In this document: positions 53,588 through 61,601 of the stretch, piece by piece
Position numbering within the stretch: the stretch's first letter is position 1
Layout: the number at the start of each line of letters is the position of its first letter
NCBI GenBank assembly: GCA_041821185.1
Contig: JBGUBD010000003.1
Coordinates: forward strand, 434,001-498,000
Direction: 5' to 3'
DNA: 64,000 nt
Source of the DNA: Phycisphaerales bacterium AB-hyl4
GTDB taxonomy: Bacteria; Planctomycetota; Phycisphaerae; Phycisphaerales; Phycisphaeraceae
Notes under the pieces: model-generated
Told to the model about the DNA's origin: nothing
What the model saw: only the letters and a program-made list of their open reading frames with translations
Database searches by the model: none
Position numbers and translations under genes: made by a program

Positions 53588-54046
53588 ATGGGATTAGAGA
53601 AGTATCAGGAGTTGGACCCGGAGCTTGAAGCGCTTGCGCAAGCGGTCATCGGGGCGGCAATTGAGGTGCATCGGCAGTTGGGGCCGGGCTTTCTGGAAAG
53701 CGTGTACGAGAAGGCGTTATCCATCGAATTGAGTTCACGCAATATCCCCCATGCTTGCCAACATCCAACACAGGTTTGTTATCGAGGTGCGGTTGTTGGT
53801 GAAGGGCGCATTGACATCCTCGTTGCAGAGCGTCTGATCCTCGAACTGAAATGCATCGATCGGTTCGAGCCGATCCATGAAGCAACTGTCATCAGCTACC
53901 TGAAGGCGACAAACCTGAACCTCGGCCTCCTGATTAATTTCCGGAAGCCTCGGCTCGTGGATGGCCTGAAACGCGTGGTCTACACTCCCCAATCCCCTTC
54001 GCGAACTTCGCGTCCTTCGCCCCTTCGCGGTGAATCGAATGAGTGA
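53588..54046 (+). CDS. GxxExxY (PDDEXK_3) family protein in an inverted-repeat element
   Basis: 152 aa from the ATG at 53588. The family motif G-F-L-E-S-V-Y (34-40) is complete, followed by nuclease-like GRIDILV (Asp76) and LELKCID (Glu87, Lys89), the PD-(D/E)xK triad pattern. The function is unknown, with a nuclease role inferred. The gene starts right after the left inverted repeat and its last 15 codons are read through the right one (53994-54037), ending in a TGA that overlaps the DUF58 start. The pattern suggests an inserted element between MoxR-cluster genes; compare its simple composition with its neighbours. Confidence 0.8.
   Translation: MGLEKYQELDPELEALAQAVIGAAIEVHRQLGPGFLESVYEKALSIELSSRNIPHACQHPTQVCYRGAVVGEGRIDILVAERLILELKCIDRFEPIHEATVISYLKATNLNLGLLINFRKPRLVDGLKRVVYTPQSPSRTSRPSPLRGESNE
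53994..54037. repeat. Right inverted repeat framing the GxxExxY gene
   Basis: 44 nt (CCCCTTCGCGAACTTCGCG ... CGCGGTGAATCG), an imperfect reverse complement of 53545-53587. It ends 2 nt before the DUF58 ATG at 54039. Confidence 0.65.
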
Positions 54047-54971
54047 AACGCACACCCGCCGTGACGACACCCTGCTCACCCCCGAGTTCATGCATCAGCT
54101 TGATCGGCTGGATGTCATGTCGCGCAAGATCCTCACCGGCAAACTTCAGGGCGAGCGGCGGTCGAAGAAGAAAGGCCAATCCGTCGAGTTTGCCGACTAT
54201 CGCAACTACGTCGTCGGCGACGACCTGCGATTCATCGACTGGAACCTCTACGCCCGGCTCGACAAACTGTTCCTCCGCCTGTTCATGGAAGAGGAAGACC
54301 TCGCCGTCAGCGTCGCGATCGACATCACCGGCAGCATGGACTACGGCGAACCCAACAAGCTCATGTACGCCAAGCGTCTCGCCGCGGCGCTCGGCTATAT
54401 CGGACTGGTGAACTACAACCGCGTGTCGCTATTCAGTTTCACCGATACCGTGGTGGACCAGCTGCCCGGCCTGCGCGGACGTCGGCCCGTCCCGCGCATG
54501 CTCGACTTCCTTCAGCAGCAGCAGATCGCAAAACCACAAACGACGCCCGGCAGCGCGGGCAATCTCGAAACCGTCTGCAAACGACTGGCGCTCCTGCAGC
54601 GGCAGCCGGGCATCGTCATCCTCGTCAGCGACTTTTTCGACAAGGGCGAACTCGGCGACGCGCTTCGCTACCTGGCCAGCGATCGGTATGACACGTATGC
54701 GCTGCAACTGCTCAGCCCACAGGAGCTGGACCCGGTCAAGGGCCAGGTCGTCGGCGACCTTCGACTCAAAGACGTCGAAGACGGCGACATCGCGGAGGTC
54801 TCCATCACGCCCGCCCTGGTCAAGCGATACAAGGCCAACCTGCAAGCCTACTGCCAGCACGTCCGCGACCAGTGCCTTCGCCGAGGCATCGCGTACCTCA
54901 TGAGCGACACGAGCGTCCCATTCGAGACCGTCGTGCTCAAATACCTCCGGCAGCGCGGGCTGGTGGGGTAA
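54039..54971 (+). CDS. DUF58 domain protein (MoxR-associated)
   Basis: 310 aa from ATG at 54039. The DUF58 signature VEFADYRNYVVGDDLRFIDWN (split here as VEFADYRNY and GDDLRFIDWN) lies near residues 49-69, with RRSKKKGQ before it. A VWA-like fold follows: VSVAIDITGSMD (DxTxS MIDAS-like), NRVSLFSFTD, VILVSDFFD. Such proteins partner MoxR ATPases. The ATG lies 2 nt after the right inverted repeat of the GxxExxY element and lacks an AGGAGG; a GTG at 54030 in the repeat is an alternative. The repeat insertion may have disturbed its original translation start. Confidence 0.85.
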   Translation: MSETHTRRDDTLLTPEFMHQLDRLDVMSRKILTGKLQGERRSKKKGQSVEFADYRNYVVGDDLRFIDWNLYARLDKLFLRLFMEEEDLAVSVAIDITGSMDYGEPNKLMYAKRLAAALGYIGLVNYNRVSLFSFTDTVVDQLPGLRGRRPVPRMLDFLQQQQIAKPQTTPGSAGNLETVCKRLALLQRQPGIVILVSDFFDKGELGDALRYLASDRYDTYALQLLSPQELDPVKGQVVGDLRLKDVEDGDIAEVSITPALVKRYKANLQAYCQHVRDQCLRRGIAYLMSDTSVPFETVVLKYLRQRGLVG

Positions 54972-54978
54972 TTTTGGA

Positions 54979-55036
54979 TTCTGGTTTCTGGTTGGAGAGG
55001 CGGTCCTTTCTGAAAACCAGAGACCAGAAACCAGAA
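54979..55036. repeat. 14-bp perfect inverted repeat TTCTGGTTTCTGGT / ACCAGAAACCAGAA
   Basis: Arms 54979-54992 and 55023-55036, with a 30-nt loop, directly after the DUF58 stop. Its arms are repeats of the word CTGGTTT. No U tract follows. Same architecture as 45599-45664 and 55998-56068. Confidence 0.6.
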
Positions 55037-55107
55037 ACGAGAAACCCAACTGCATCACTTGGCGGGGGGCGGTATAATCCGGCTCTTTGCCCCATGGAGT
55101 CGGCCCC

Positions 55108-55992
55108 TTGTCGAAACGGATCTGGTTAAACGGAAAGCTCGTCCCGCCTGAGCAGGCGACGGTGAACGTGTACGATCACGGCCTGCTGTACGGCGACGGC
55201 GTATTTGAGGGCATTCGGGCCTACAACGGCCGGGTGTTCAAGCTGCGCACCCACCTTCGTCGGCTGTACGAGTCGGCTGTGGCGATTCGGCTGGAGATCC
55301 CGTACACGATCGACGAGCTGGCCGAGGCGGTGCGCGAGACGATCGCCGCGAACGATCGGCAGGACGGCTACATCCGCCTCTGCGTCACGCGCGGCGTGGG
55401 CACGCTGGGGCTGAACCCGTTCACCTGCGAAGCGCCCAACGTTTTCATCATCGTCGACAGCATCAAGCTCTACCCGGCCGAGCTGTATGAGCAGGGCATG
55501 GAGATTGTGACCGCCTCGACGGTGCGCAATCATCCGATGGCCCTTTCGCCGCGGATCAAGAGCATGAATTACCTCAACAACATCCTCGCCAAGATCGAGG
55601 CGCTGGATGCCGGGGTGATGGAAGCGGTGATGCTCAACCACCTCGGCTACGTGGCCGAGTGCACGGGTGACAACATCTTCATCGTGCGCAAGCGTGACGG
55701 CCAGCCGGTGGTGTACAGTCCGCCGCTGCATGCCGGCGTGCTGGAGGGCATCACGATGCGGGCCGTGGAGGGCTTGGCGCGTGACGCGGGCCTGTGCTTG
55801 GAGCGGGTGGATTTGACGCGGTACGACCTGTACACCGCTGACGAAATGTTCCTCACCGGCACGGCGGCGGAGGTGATCCCGGTGACCAAGGTCGACGGCC
55901 GAGTCATCGGCGACGGCAAGCCGGGCAAGGTCACGCTCAGCCTGTTCGACGCCTTCCACAAGCTGGTGCAGAACAACGCGCCGGAAGACTGA
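55108..55992 (+). CDS. ilvE: Branched-chain amino acid aminotransferase IlvE
   Basis: 294 aa from the TTG at 55108, with GGAG eight nt upstream; a TTG at 55087 is the alternative. Family IV PLP aminotransferase: VYDHGLLYGDGVFEGIRAY, the catalytic Lys151 in RIKSMNYLNN, EAVMLNHLGYVAECTGDNIF and EMFLTGTAAEVIPV. It transfers amino groups between glutamate and branched-chain 2-oxo acids in Leu, Ile and Val synthesis. Length is normal for the family. A D-amino acid aminotransferase is possible but less likely. It starts a housekeeping stretch following the DUF58 cluster; the arms of the palindrome after DUF58 probably separate them. Confidence 0.9.
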   Translation: MSKRIWLNGKLVPPEQATVNVYDHGLLYGDGVFEGIRAYNGRVFKLRTHLRRLYESAVAIRLEIPYTIDELAEAVRETIAANDRQDGYIRLCVTRGVGTLGLNPFTCEAPNVFIIVDSIKLYPAELYEQGMEIVTASTVRNHPMALSPRIKSMNYLNNILAKIEALDAGVMEAVMLNHLGYVAECTGDNIFIVRKRDGQPVVYSPPLHAGVLEGITMRAVEGLARDAGLCLERVDLTRYDLYTADEMFLTGTAAEVIPVTKVDGRVIGDGKPGKVTLSLFDAFHKLVQNNAPED

Positions 55993-55997
55993 AATCA

Positions 55998-56068
55998 GTT
56001 TCTAGTTTCGAGTTTGGCTTTGTGAAACTCAACTCGTAACTCGAAACCAGAAACTCGAAACTAGAAAC
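55998..56068. repeat. 18-bp perfect inverted repeat GTTTCTAGTTTCGAGTTT
   Basis: Arms 55998-56015 and 56051-56068 are exact reverse complements, with further partly complementary AACTCG/CGAGTT words in the loop. It lies between ilvE and truD, ending 6 nt before the truD ATG, and may affect its expression. Confidence 0.7.
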
Positions 56069-56074
56069 GCCCCC

Positions 56075-57367
56075 ATGAACCCTATCCACGACCTTGCTTA
56101 CCTGACGCCTGACCTGCCCGGCGTGGGTGGGCGGATCAAACTGCGCCCCGATGATTTTCTCGTTGAAGAGCAACCGCTCTATGAGCCGACCGGCGAAGGC
56201 GAGCACCTCTACCTGTTCATCGAGAAGCGACAGATCGCCACGACCGATGTCGTTCGGCAACTGGTCAAAGCGTTTCGCGTAAGTCGCCGGGACGTCGGCT
56301 TCGCCGGGATGAAAGACAAGCATGCGATCAGTCGGCAGCACTTTTCCGTCCGCATGACCGACGCGGAGGCATCGCAGGATGAAGCACTCGAAAGCCTGTC
56401 GCGCGATGACCGGGTGACGCTGCTGTGGGCGGACCGGCATGGCAATAAGCTGCGGCGGGGGCATCTGGCGGGCAATCGGTTTGTGATTCGCATCCGCGAG
56501 ATCGAGCCCACACGGGACACGTTGATCGCCAAGCGCGTGCTCGACCGCCTCGCGGCAGCGGGCGTGCCGAACTACCTCGGCGAGCAGCGGTTCGGCTATC
56601 GACAGAACAACCACGAAGTGGGTCGCCTGCTGCTGCTGGGCGAGCACCAGGCCGTGCTCGATGCGATGCTCGGCAAGCCGGAGGCGTACGAAAGCGAAGC
56701 GGTTCAACTCGGCCGAGCTGCGTACGACCGGGGCGATTATGCCGAAGCGCTGGCGCATTGGCCGAAGCATCTGCGGTTTGATCGGCAGGCGTTGGACGCG
56801 CTGCGGCAGGGTCGCAGCGCGGAGAAGGCGGTTGCGGCGATCGATCGCAACCAGCGCGCGTTTTTGATCACGGCGTTGCAGAGCGCGGCGTTCAACCGTG
56901 TGCTGCACGAACGGCTCTCGGGGGGCACGTTCGACCGCCTGCTGCCGGGCGACCTGGCGTGGAAGCATGACAGCCGGGCGGTGTTCAGCGTCGATGAAGC
57001 GACAGCCGAGTTGGAGAACGGGCCGACGGGTCGCGTGCCGCAGATGGCGGTGTCGCCTTCGGGGCCGATGTGGGGGCCTGACATGACCCAGGCCGAGGGC
57101 GAGCCGGGGCGGATGGAGCGTGAGGCGCTCGCGTTGTTCGGCCTGAGCGAAGCCGACCTGCAAGGGCATCGCCTCGCGGCGGTGGAGGGGGCCCGCCGAC
57201 CGCTGCGCATTCCGCTGCGCGACCCGGACCTGTCCGGCGGCGTGGACGAGCATGGCTCGTATATTCGACTGGCGTTCGAACTGCCACGCGGCGCGTTCGC
57301 GACCGTGGTGCTGCGCGAGATCATGAAACAGAACGTGGCCGATGATGATGACGATGACACGGCGTGA
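56075..57367 (+). CDS. truD: tRNA pseudouridine synthase D
   Basis: 430 aa. TruD motifs: IKLRPDDFLVEE at the start, HLYLFIEKRQIAT, GFAGMKDKHAISRQ with the catalytic Asp81, GNRFVIRIRE, and VPNYLGEQRFG. It isomerises U13 in tRNA(Glu). The length exceeds typical bacterial TruD (about 350 aa) by some 80 residues but fits the TRUD insertion-bearing members. The end is acidic (VADDDDDDTA). It follows ilvE after a palindrome; the ATG has little ribosome-binding sequence beyond AACGCCCCC. A standard cytoplasmic RNA-modification enzyme. Confidence 0.9.
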   Translation: MNPIHDLAYLTPDLPGVGGRIKLRPDDFLVEEQPLYEPTGEGEHLYLFIEKRQIATTDVVRQLVKAFRVSRRDVGFAGMKDKHAISRQHFSVRMTDAEASQDEALESLSRDDRVTLLWADRHGNKLRRGHLAGNRFVIRIREIEPTRDTLIAKRVLDRLAAAGVPNYLGEQRFGYRQNNHEVGRLLLLGEHQAVLDAMLGKPEAYESEAVQLGRAAYDRGDYAEALAHWPKHLRFDRQALDALRQGRSAEKAVAAIDRNQRAFLITALQSAAFNRVLHERLSGGTFDRLLPGDLAWKHDSRAVFSVDEATAELENGPTGRVPQMAVSPSGPMWGPDMTQAEGEPGRMEREALALFGLSEADLQGHRLAAVEGARRPLRIPLRDPDLSGGVDEHGSYIRLAFELPRGAFATVVLREIMKQNVADDDDDDTA

Positions 57368-57595
57368 CTGACCTCACGACACTATGTCGTGGGCATCGCT
57401 CTGCCTGATCCCAACGCATTTGCCCTTTCGCTGCCCAGTGGGTGCGCAGCAGGACGCCGCCCCACCCCTCAAAACACACTTTAAACACTGTTAAAGCCGA
57501 CCGACTGCGTTGTGGCACGGCGGTTGCGTTATGCCTGTCCGCGTGATGCGGCAAGGCCTGCCAATCGGCGGTTACACAGCATGGAGGGCTCAAGT

Positions 57596-57850
57596 ATGAA
57601 CATTGACATGGAAGACATTCTCACATTCGCACGCGGCGTGGCACGCGATCATCAGCGGGTGCTGGCCGAGCGAGATGTCGATTTCATCCGCTTCCTGGTG
57701 GAGGTCGCGCGACGCCATCGCTTCAGCGCCGCGCTGCTGCGGACGCGCGTGCAATGGTATGTGACCTACAACGCTTCCAAGGTCGGGCTGGTGTCCGCGC
57801 CGATTCCGTCGGCGATAGCTGCACCGACGGCAACGTCCTCGGCGGCGTGA
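57596..57850 (+). CDS. Hypothetical small protein
   Basis: 84 aa from the ATG at 57596, which has GGAGGG ten nt upstream. The upstream TTG/GTG starts of a longer frame are unlikely. The sequence MNIDMEDILTFARGVAR ... VDFIRFLVEVARRHRF is helical and amphipathic, with Arg-rich RRHRFSAALLRTRVQW; the tail is Ala/Ser/Thr-rich. No family recognised and no signal peptide. Possibly a small DNA- or protein-binding helper; convergent with a membrane protein gene. Coding status depends mainly on the good ribosome-binding site. Confidence 0.5.
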   Translation: MNIDMEDILTFARGVARDHQRVLAERDVDFIRFLVEVARRHRFSAALLRTRVQWYVTYNASKVGLVSAPIPSAIAAPTATSSAA

Positions 57851-57860
57851 GCGGACGCCA

Positions 57861-58352
57861 TTACTCAAACAGGCTCGTATGAACGGAGAGCGCACGATCT
57901 TCGCCATGCGTGCCTTCGATCACGACAGGCTGATTGATCTCCAGCGGTCGGCCCATCTGCACCGTCATCGGCGCGGCGTCGTCGGTGGTCACGCTAACCG
58001 TCATCGGCGTATCTTCATCGGTCGTGACGCTGACGGCCAGCGGCGATTCGAACGCCTCGCGGAGCGTCTGGCCGGCCGTCTCGATGGAGTTGGCGTGCCC
58101 CTCGACCGCGGCGAGCACATCGTCAGTGACGAGCGCTTCGATGCGTTCAATGGCCGCTTCGGTCGTTGCCCGAGCGCTATCGCCAGCGGTGACGCCCGCG
58201 CGTTCCATGGCCTGGGCGTGCTGCCTGGCGGTCGCGTCGGCGCGGTTCATCGCCATGTTCACGCTGAAGAAAATGCCGATCACGAGCACGAGGCTTGCGA
58301 CCACCATTGCTCCGCCGAAGATCCATGCCGCGGTTGTGAGGTTGCCTTGCAT
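57861..58352 (-). CDS. Membrane-anchored hypothetical protein with repeated VSVTTD segment
   Basis: 163 aa from the ATG at 58352. One N-terminal hydrophobic helix (AAWIFGGAMVVASLVLVIGIFFSV) is followed by a helical region (ATARQHAQAMERAGV...) and a C-terminal beta-like domain with the imperfect duplication VSVTTDEDTPMT and VSVTTDDAAPMT. Probably anchored in the cytoplasmic membrane with the rest outside or in the cytoplasm. A start at 58400 would overlap the dehydrogenase gene by 28 nt. No family recognised. It lies 20 nt after the alcohol dehydrogenase stop and may be co-transcribed. Confidence 0.6.
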   Translation of the reverse strand: MQGNLTTAAWIFGGAMVVASLVLVIGIFFSVNMAMNRADATARQHAQAMERAGVTAGDSARATTEAAIERIEALVTDDVLAAVEGHANSIETAGQTLREAFESPLAVSVTTDEDTPMTVSVTTDDAAPMTVQMGRPLEINQPVVIEGTHGEDRALSVHTSLFE

Positions 58353-58372
58353 AGGGGTTGTCGCCGTGGGTG

Positions 58373-59539
58373 TCAGGGTTTGAGTATGACCTTGATGCAT
58401 TCGGTTTTGTTTTCGTTGAACAGATCGTAGGCCTTGGGCGCTTCGCCGAGTTTGAAACGGTGGGTGATGACGAAGGTCGGGTCGATGTCGCCGTTGCGAA
58501 TGCGATCGAGCAGTGGCTGGAGGTAGCGGTGCATGTGGGTTTGGCCCATGCGGAAGGTGAGGCCCTTGCCGAAGGCCGCGCCGAGGGGGAACTTGTCGAG
58601 CAGGCCGCCGTAGACGCCGGGGATGGAGACCGTGCCGCCCTTTCGGCAGCAGTGGATGGCCTGGCGTAGGGCGTGCGGGCGGTCGGTGGCGGCGTAGGCG
58701 GCGGCCTTGAGGCGGTCGTACAGCGCGTCGGGCGTGATGCCATGCGACTCGAGGCCGACGGCGTCGATCACCGCGTCGGCGCCGCGGCCGGCGGTCATGT
58801 CCATAATGCGGTCGAAGACATATTCGTCGCTGAAGTCGATCGTCTCCGCGCCGGCCTGCTCGGCCATGGACAGGCGAGAGACGTAATGATCAATCGCGAT
58901 CACGCGCGCCGCCCCGAGCATGAACGCGCTGCGGATGGCAAACTGCCCCACCGGCCCCGCGCCCCAGATGGCGACGACGTCGCCTTTATGAATATTGCAC
59001 TGTTCCGCCGCCTGATAGCCGGTGGGGAAGATGTCGGAGAGAAACAGCACCTGCTCATCGCTGAGGTCATCGGGCACTTTGATGGGGCCGGTGTCGGCAA
59101 AGGGGACGCGGACGTACTCGGCCTGGCCGCCGGCGTAGCCCCCGAACAAGTGCGAGTAGCCGAACAGCGCCGAGGGCGCGAAGCCGTACATCGCCTCGGC
59201 CTTTTCGGGCGAGGGGTTGGAATTATCACACAACGACCAGAGGGTTTGTTCGCAGAACCAGCACTTGCCGCATGAGATGGTAAAGGGCACGACGACGCGG
59301 TCGCCCACGGCCAGGTTGTGAACGTCGTGGCCGAGCTCAACGATTTCGCCCATGAACTCGTGGCCGAGGATGTCGCCCTTGCCCATGGTGGGGATGTAGC
59401 CGTTGTAGAGATGCAGATCGCTGCCGCAGATGGCGGTGCTGGTCACGCGGACGATGGCGTCGCGGGAGTTGATGATCTTCGGGTCGTCCACGCGTTCGAC
59501 CTTGACGTTCTGCTTGCCGCACCAGGTGACTGCTTTCAT
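58373..59539 (-). CDS. Zinc-dependent alcohol dehydrogenase (formaldehyde dehydrogenase-like)
   Basis: 388 aa, medium-chain dehydrogenase. Catalytic zinc ligands Cys38, His60 and Glu61 ([19 protein letters not shown]); structural zinc cysteines 90, 93, 96 and 104 ([15 protein letters not shown]); Rossmann strand [13 protein letters not shown] with the acidic pair [10 protein letters not shown]. It resembles the glutathione-independent formaldehyde dehydrogenase-like branch, with a longer middle region ([22 protein letters not shown]). Start ATG has AGGAG upstream. It may oxidise small aldehydes or alcohols, with NAD(P). It lies upstream of the membrane protein gene at 58352 and downstream of the SRPBCC gene. 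Confidence 0.9.
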   Translation of the reverse strand: MKAVTWCGKQNVKVERVDDPKIINSRDAIVRVTSTAICGSDLHLYNGYIPTMGKGDILGHEFMGEIVELGHDVHNLAVGDRVVVPFTISCGKCWFCEQTLWSLCDNSNPSPEKAEAMYGFAPSALFGYSHLFGGYAGGQAEYVRVPFADTGPIKVPDDLSDEQVLFLSDIFPTGYQAAEQCNIHKGDVVAIWGAGPVGQFAIRSAFMLGAARVIAIDHYVSRLSMAEQAGAETIDFSDEYVFDRIMDMTAGRGADAVIDAVGLESHGITPDALYDRLKAAAYAATDRPHALRQAIHCCRKGGTVSIPGVYGGLLDKFPLGAAFGKGLTFRMGQTHMHRYLQPLLDRIRNGDIDPTFVITHRFKLGEAPKAYDLFNENKTECIKVILKP

Positions 59540-59628
59540 GACGGATGCTCCTGATCGAGCCGGCGAAGGCGGGGCGGGGAACGGGTTTCTCGTTTAGGGT
59601 TTCTTGTTTCCGGTCTGGGGTTGGGCCC

Positions 59629-60441
59629 TCAGCATCGGCCGCGCGGTTGGCCGTGGTTGGTCGCGATTTCGCCGGCTTCCATCAGTTGCTTGAATCGGCG
59701 AAGGTCTTCGTGAAGCTGCTGGGAGGGCGCTTCGCCGAGGGCGTACGCGAAGGCAGCGCCGACGACGCCGGCCGGGGGGTGGTAGCTGAAGCTGACTTCA
59801 ACGATCGAGCCGTGGTCGTTTGCTTCAGACGACTGAAATCGCACGTAGCCGTGGTTGGGCACGTCGGCATTCGGGTCGGCGCGCCAGGCGATCAGTTCGT
59901 TGGGGCGGTCGTCGGTGATCTGCGCGTCCCACTCGACCGTGCCGCGCGGGCCGGTGACGACCCAGTGCGATCGTCCGTCATCAAGTGTGTCGATACGTTG
60001 GACGTGGCGCATGATGCGCGGCAGGTTGCCCAGGTCGCGCCAGTAGGCGTACAACTCGTCGACAGGTCGGTTGATTCGCGTGCGTCGCGAGACCTCAATG
60101 GATCGGCCGAGTGGATGGCTGGTAAGCGACGCGTCCTTATGGGTGACGCCCACGGCTTCGTAGCCGGCGCAATGGCCCGTCGCGCCGCGATAAGCCAGCC
60201 CGACGCCGGTCGCGGCGAGGCTCGTGCCGCCGAGGAAGGACCCACGGCGGACGAGCATCAACAGGCCCAGCAGCGTTAATGTCGTGCCGACGACCCCCGA
60301 CCCGACGCGTTCGAGTGTGCCGACGTTGATACGGTCGGCGGACTGATCGCGGCGAGCTGCGGCGTCGCGCTTCGCTTGCTGTGCAGTGGGATGGATTTGC
60401 CCGGGTAGCCGTGACGCTGTGTCGGTTTCAGGTGGGGACAT
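59629..60441 (-). CDS. SRPBCC (cyclase/dehydrase)-like protein with N-terminal membrane region
   Basis: 270 aa from the ATG at 60441 (AGGAG upstream). After a charged start, residues about 45-85 are hydrophobic (TTLTLLGLLMLVRRG, ATGVGLAYRG), as in DUF2892-like proteins. The C-terminal part holds the START/SRPBCC fold: RTRINRPVDELYAYWRDLGNLPRIMRHV, SHWVVTGPRGTVEWDAQIT, IAWRADPNADV, VEVSFSYHPP. This layout (membrane plus polyketide-cyclase-like) is common in bacteria with a stress or membrane role. Function is not known. The dehydrogenase ATG lies 90 nt after its stop. Confidence 0.75.
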   Translation of the reverse strand: MSPPETDTASRLPGQIHPTAQQAKRDAAARRDQSADRINVGTLERVGSGVVGTTLTLLGLLMLVRRGSFLGGTSLAATGVGLAYRGATGHCAGYEAVGVTHKDASLTSHPLGRSIEVSRRTRINRPVDELYAYWRDLGNLPRIMRHVQRIDTLDDGRSHWVVTGPRGTVEWDAQITDDRPNELIAWRADPNADVPNHGYVRFQSSEANDHGSIVEVSFSYHPPAGVVGAAFAYALGEAPSQQLHEDLRRFKQLMEAGEIATNHGQPRGRC

Positions 60442-60676
60442 GTCGATACTCCTGCCGCCTCGCGTTGCGATTTGAGCCCATATCACACACGCCAGCCACG
60501 CAAGTGTAGCGCCGGGTTCGGTTGGCCGACGAACGGCCCGAGGGTAACCCGGTTAAAAAGGGCAAACTCAGCATCGCCCCGACGATATTCCGGGCGCATC
60601 GCTGGGATATGGCAGGTCGGTGAGATGTAGCGGCGGCGGTGAGATGTGGCGGCGGAAGCGACGTGCTTAGACGTCC

Positions 60677-61420
60677 TCAGCTGGCCGTCGACTCGACGGA
60701 AGCGTCGGAGTCCGTGTCGAGCATGCCGACATGCCCCTCCTCGTCGATGTCCGCCAGGCCAAGCTCATTCAACGCCAGCAGCGCCGCCTTCTGCTCGGCC
60801 TCTTTCTTGGAGTTGGCCCAGGCGGAGCTGAAGCGGCGGCCGGCGAGCTCGACGCAGACTTCAAAGCACTTCGCGTGGTCCGGGCCCTTCTCATCCAGCA
60901 GCGCGTAGCTGGGGTTGGCGGGCAGGTGCTTCTGCGCGTGCTGCTGGAGGACGCTTTTGAAATTATGCTGGTGGGCGCTGTTGGCGGCTTCGTCGATATA
61001 TTCTTGCATCGTTTCGATGATGAACCGGCTCGCCGGCTCGAGGCCGCCGTCGAGATAGATCGCGCCGATGATCGATTCGAGCACGGCGGCGGCGATGGAA
61101 CTGGGCAGGTTGCCCCGGCCGGCCATGCCCTTGCCGAGGTTGAGCATCTCGGCGAGCTTGAGCTTCAGGCTCACCTTCGCGCAGACGCGTCGGCTGACCA
61201 CCGAGCTTTTGATCTTGGTCAGCTCGCCTTCGAGCAGTTCGGGGAAATTTTTGAAAAGATACTCACAGACGACAAACCCGAGGATCGCATCGCCGAGAAA
61301 CTCCAGCCTTTCGTTGGACTGGAGCCGATCGCCGGCGATCGACGCATGGGTCAGCGCCTCGGTCAGCAGGGATTCGTCTTTGAAACGGTACCCAAGGCAG
61401 TCTTCAATCTGGTCGATCAT
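60677..61420 (-). CDS. rnc: Ribonuclease III
   Basis: 247 aa from the ATG at 61420; longer starts are unlikely. The RNase III signature NERLEFLGDAILG (36-48) carries Glu40 and Asp44. Downstream, LESIIGAIYLDGG has Glu115, but the residue three before it, Asp114 in E. coli, is Ala112 here. A double-stranded-RNA-binding domain follows (NFKSVLQQHAQKH ... ALLDEKGPDHAKCFEVCVEL ... NSKKEAEQKAALLAL), and the tail is acidic/Ser-rich. It processes rRNA and mRNA duplexes. Divergent from the S55 peptidase gene; no clear Shine-Dalgarno is visible. Confidence 0.9.
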   Translation of the reverse strand: MIDQIEDCLGYRFKDESLLTEALTHASIAGDRLQSNERLEFLGDAILGFVVCEYLFKNFPELLEGELTKIKSSVVSRRVCAKVSLKLKLAEMLNLGKGMAGRGNLPSSIAAAVLESIIGAIYLDGGLEPASRFIIETMQEYIDEAANSAHQHNFKSVLQQHAQKHLPANPSYALLDEKGPDHAKCFEVCVELAGRRFSSAWANSKKEAEQKAALLALNELGLADIDEEGHVGMLDTDSDASVESTAS

Positions 61421-61601
61421 GAAACAGCTACTGCAGCCCGCGCCCGGTGGCTTGCAAAATGCGAGCCGGTTGCTGCCGTTGAGGCGCAACCTGCTCGCGG
61501 TCATAACCGGTGCCCTGGCGGCGTTCTGGGGGCGGGCCAGCACGTCGCTGGGGCAGCGGCAAACGTCGAACCGAGTATCAGCGGCAGGCGTAAGGTTGTC
61601 A

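Noticed and set aside
61068..61601. N-terminal extension of the S55 peptidase
   Set aside because: It overlaps rnc on the opposite strand, and the first good start with ribosome-binding sequence is 61602 just before a signal peptide.
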